DNA of 12,006 bases from Baffinella frigidus (lineage: Eukaryota; Cryptophyceae; Cryptomonadales; Baffinellaceae), in NCBI GenBank assembly GCA_026770585.1, contig MU646329.1, positions 701,458 to 713,463 on the forward strand. The letters are read 5' to 3'. Positions 11,989 to 12,006 of this stretch are shown one piece after another. The position numbers and the translations under genes were made by a program. The notes below the pieces were generated by a model, which was not told the DNA's origin, did no database searches, and saw only the letters and a list, made by a program, of their open reading frames with translations. Numbering within the stretch: the first letter of the stretch is position 1; every line of letters begins with the position of its first letter.

Positions 11989-12006
11989 GTAGCCTGCCCC
12001 CCCCCC

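Noticed and set aside
1-12006. tRNA, rRNA or a transposase gene
   Set aside because: No cloverleaf or rRNA core sequence was recognised, and none of the inverted-repeat elements has an ORF with a transposase-like motif; all appear non-autonomous.

Overview
The window looks like nuclear DNA of a eukaryote, most likely a unicellular alga or other protist. The reasons are GC-rich coding pieces separated by GT...AG introns, Arabidopsis-type telomere-like arrays (TTTAGGG/CCCTAAA), many non-coding foldback (MITE-like) elements, and no bacterial gene organisation. The exact lineage cannot be fixed from the sequence alone. Homopolymer G at the left edge and C at the right edge suggest that both ends are contig breaks.

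The main result is one plus-strand gene that occupies most of the window and that no single open reading frame reveals. Eight exons (2064-2594, 2936-3055, 3952-4001, 5830-5902, 8744-8796, 9251-9313, 10890-10970 and 11940 to about 11988) join in one consistent frame. They give the first ~340 residues of a monodehydroascorbate-reductase-like (MDHAR/AIF family) FAD/NAD(P)H oxidoreductase. Landmarks in order are a ~177-residue N-terminal extension that may be a targeting region, the FAD-binding GGGNAAG motif, the family signature PYERPALSKG, the KLLFATG motif, and the start of the linker before the NAD(P)H-binding domain. That domain lies beyond the window. Exons 3 to 8 are only 49-81 bp; the seven introns total about 8.9 kb.

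Layout: 1-428 GC-rich, unrecognised. 429-1771 telomere-like tracts with a duplicated block that includes a 59-bp exon-like segment on the minus strand. 2064-2594 exon 1. 2595-2935 intron 1, a 34-bp tandem array. 2936-3055 exon 2. The other introns are packed with about ten families of inverted-repeat elements, labelled A-J here, several nested in one another, plus a second telomere-like tract in opposite orientation inside intron 3.

The most unusual signal is that nearly every exon-intron junction has one or more partial, diverged direct copies a short distance away inside the adjoining intron, with foldback or tandem-repeat DNA between the copy and the true exon. This looks like repeated intron growth by insertions or duplications bracketed by ~24-44 bp copies of the splice junction. 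It was found by eye and needs transcript data and alignment to confirm.
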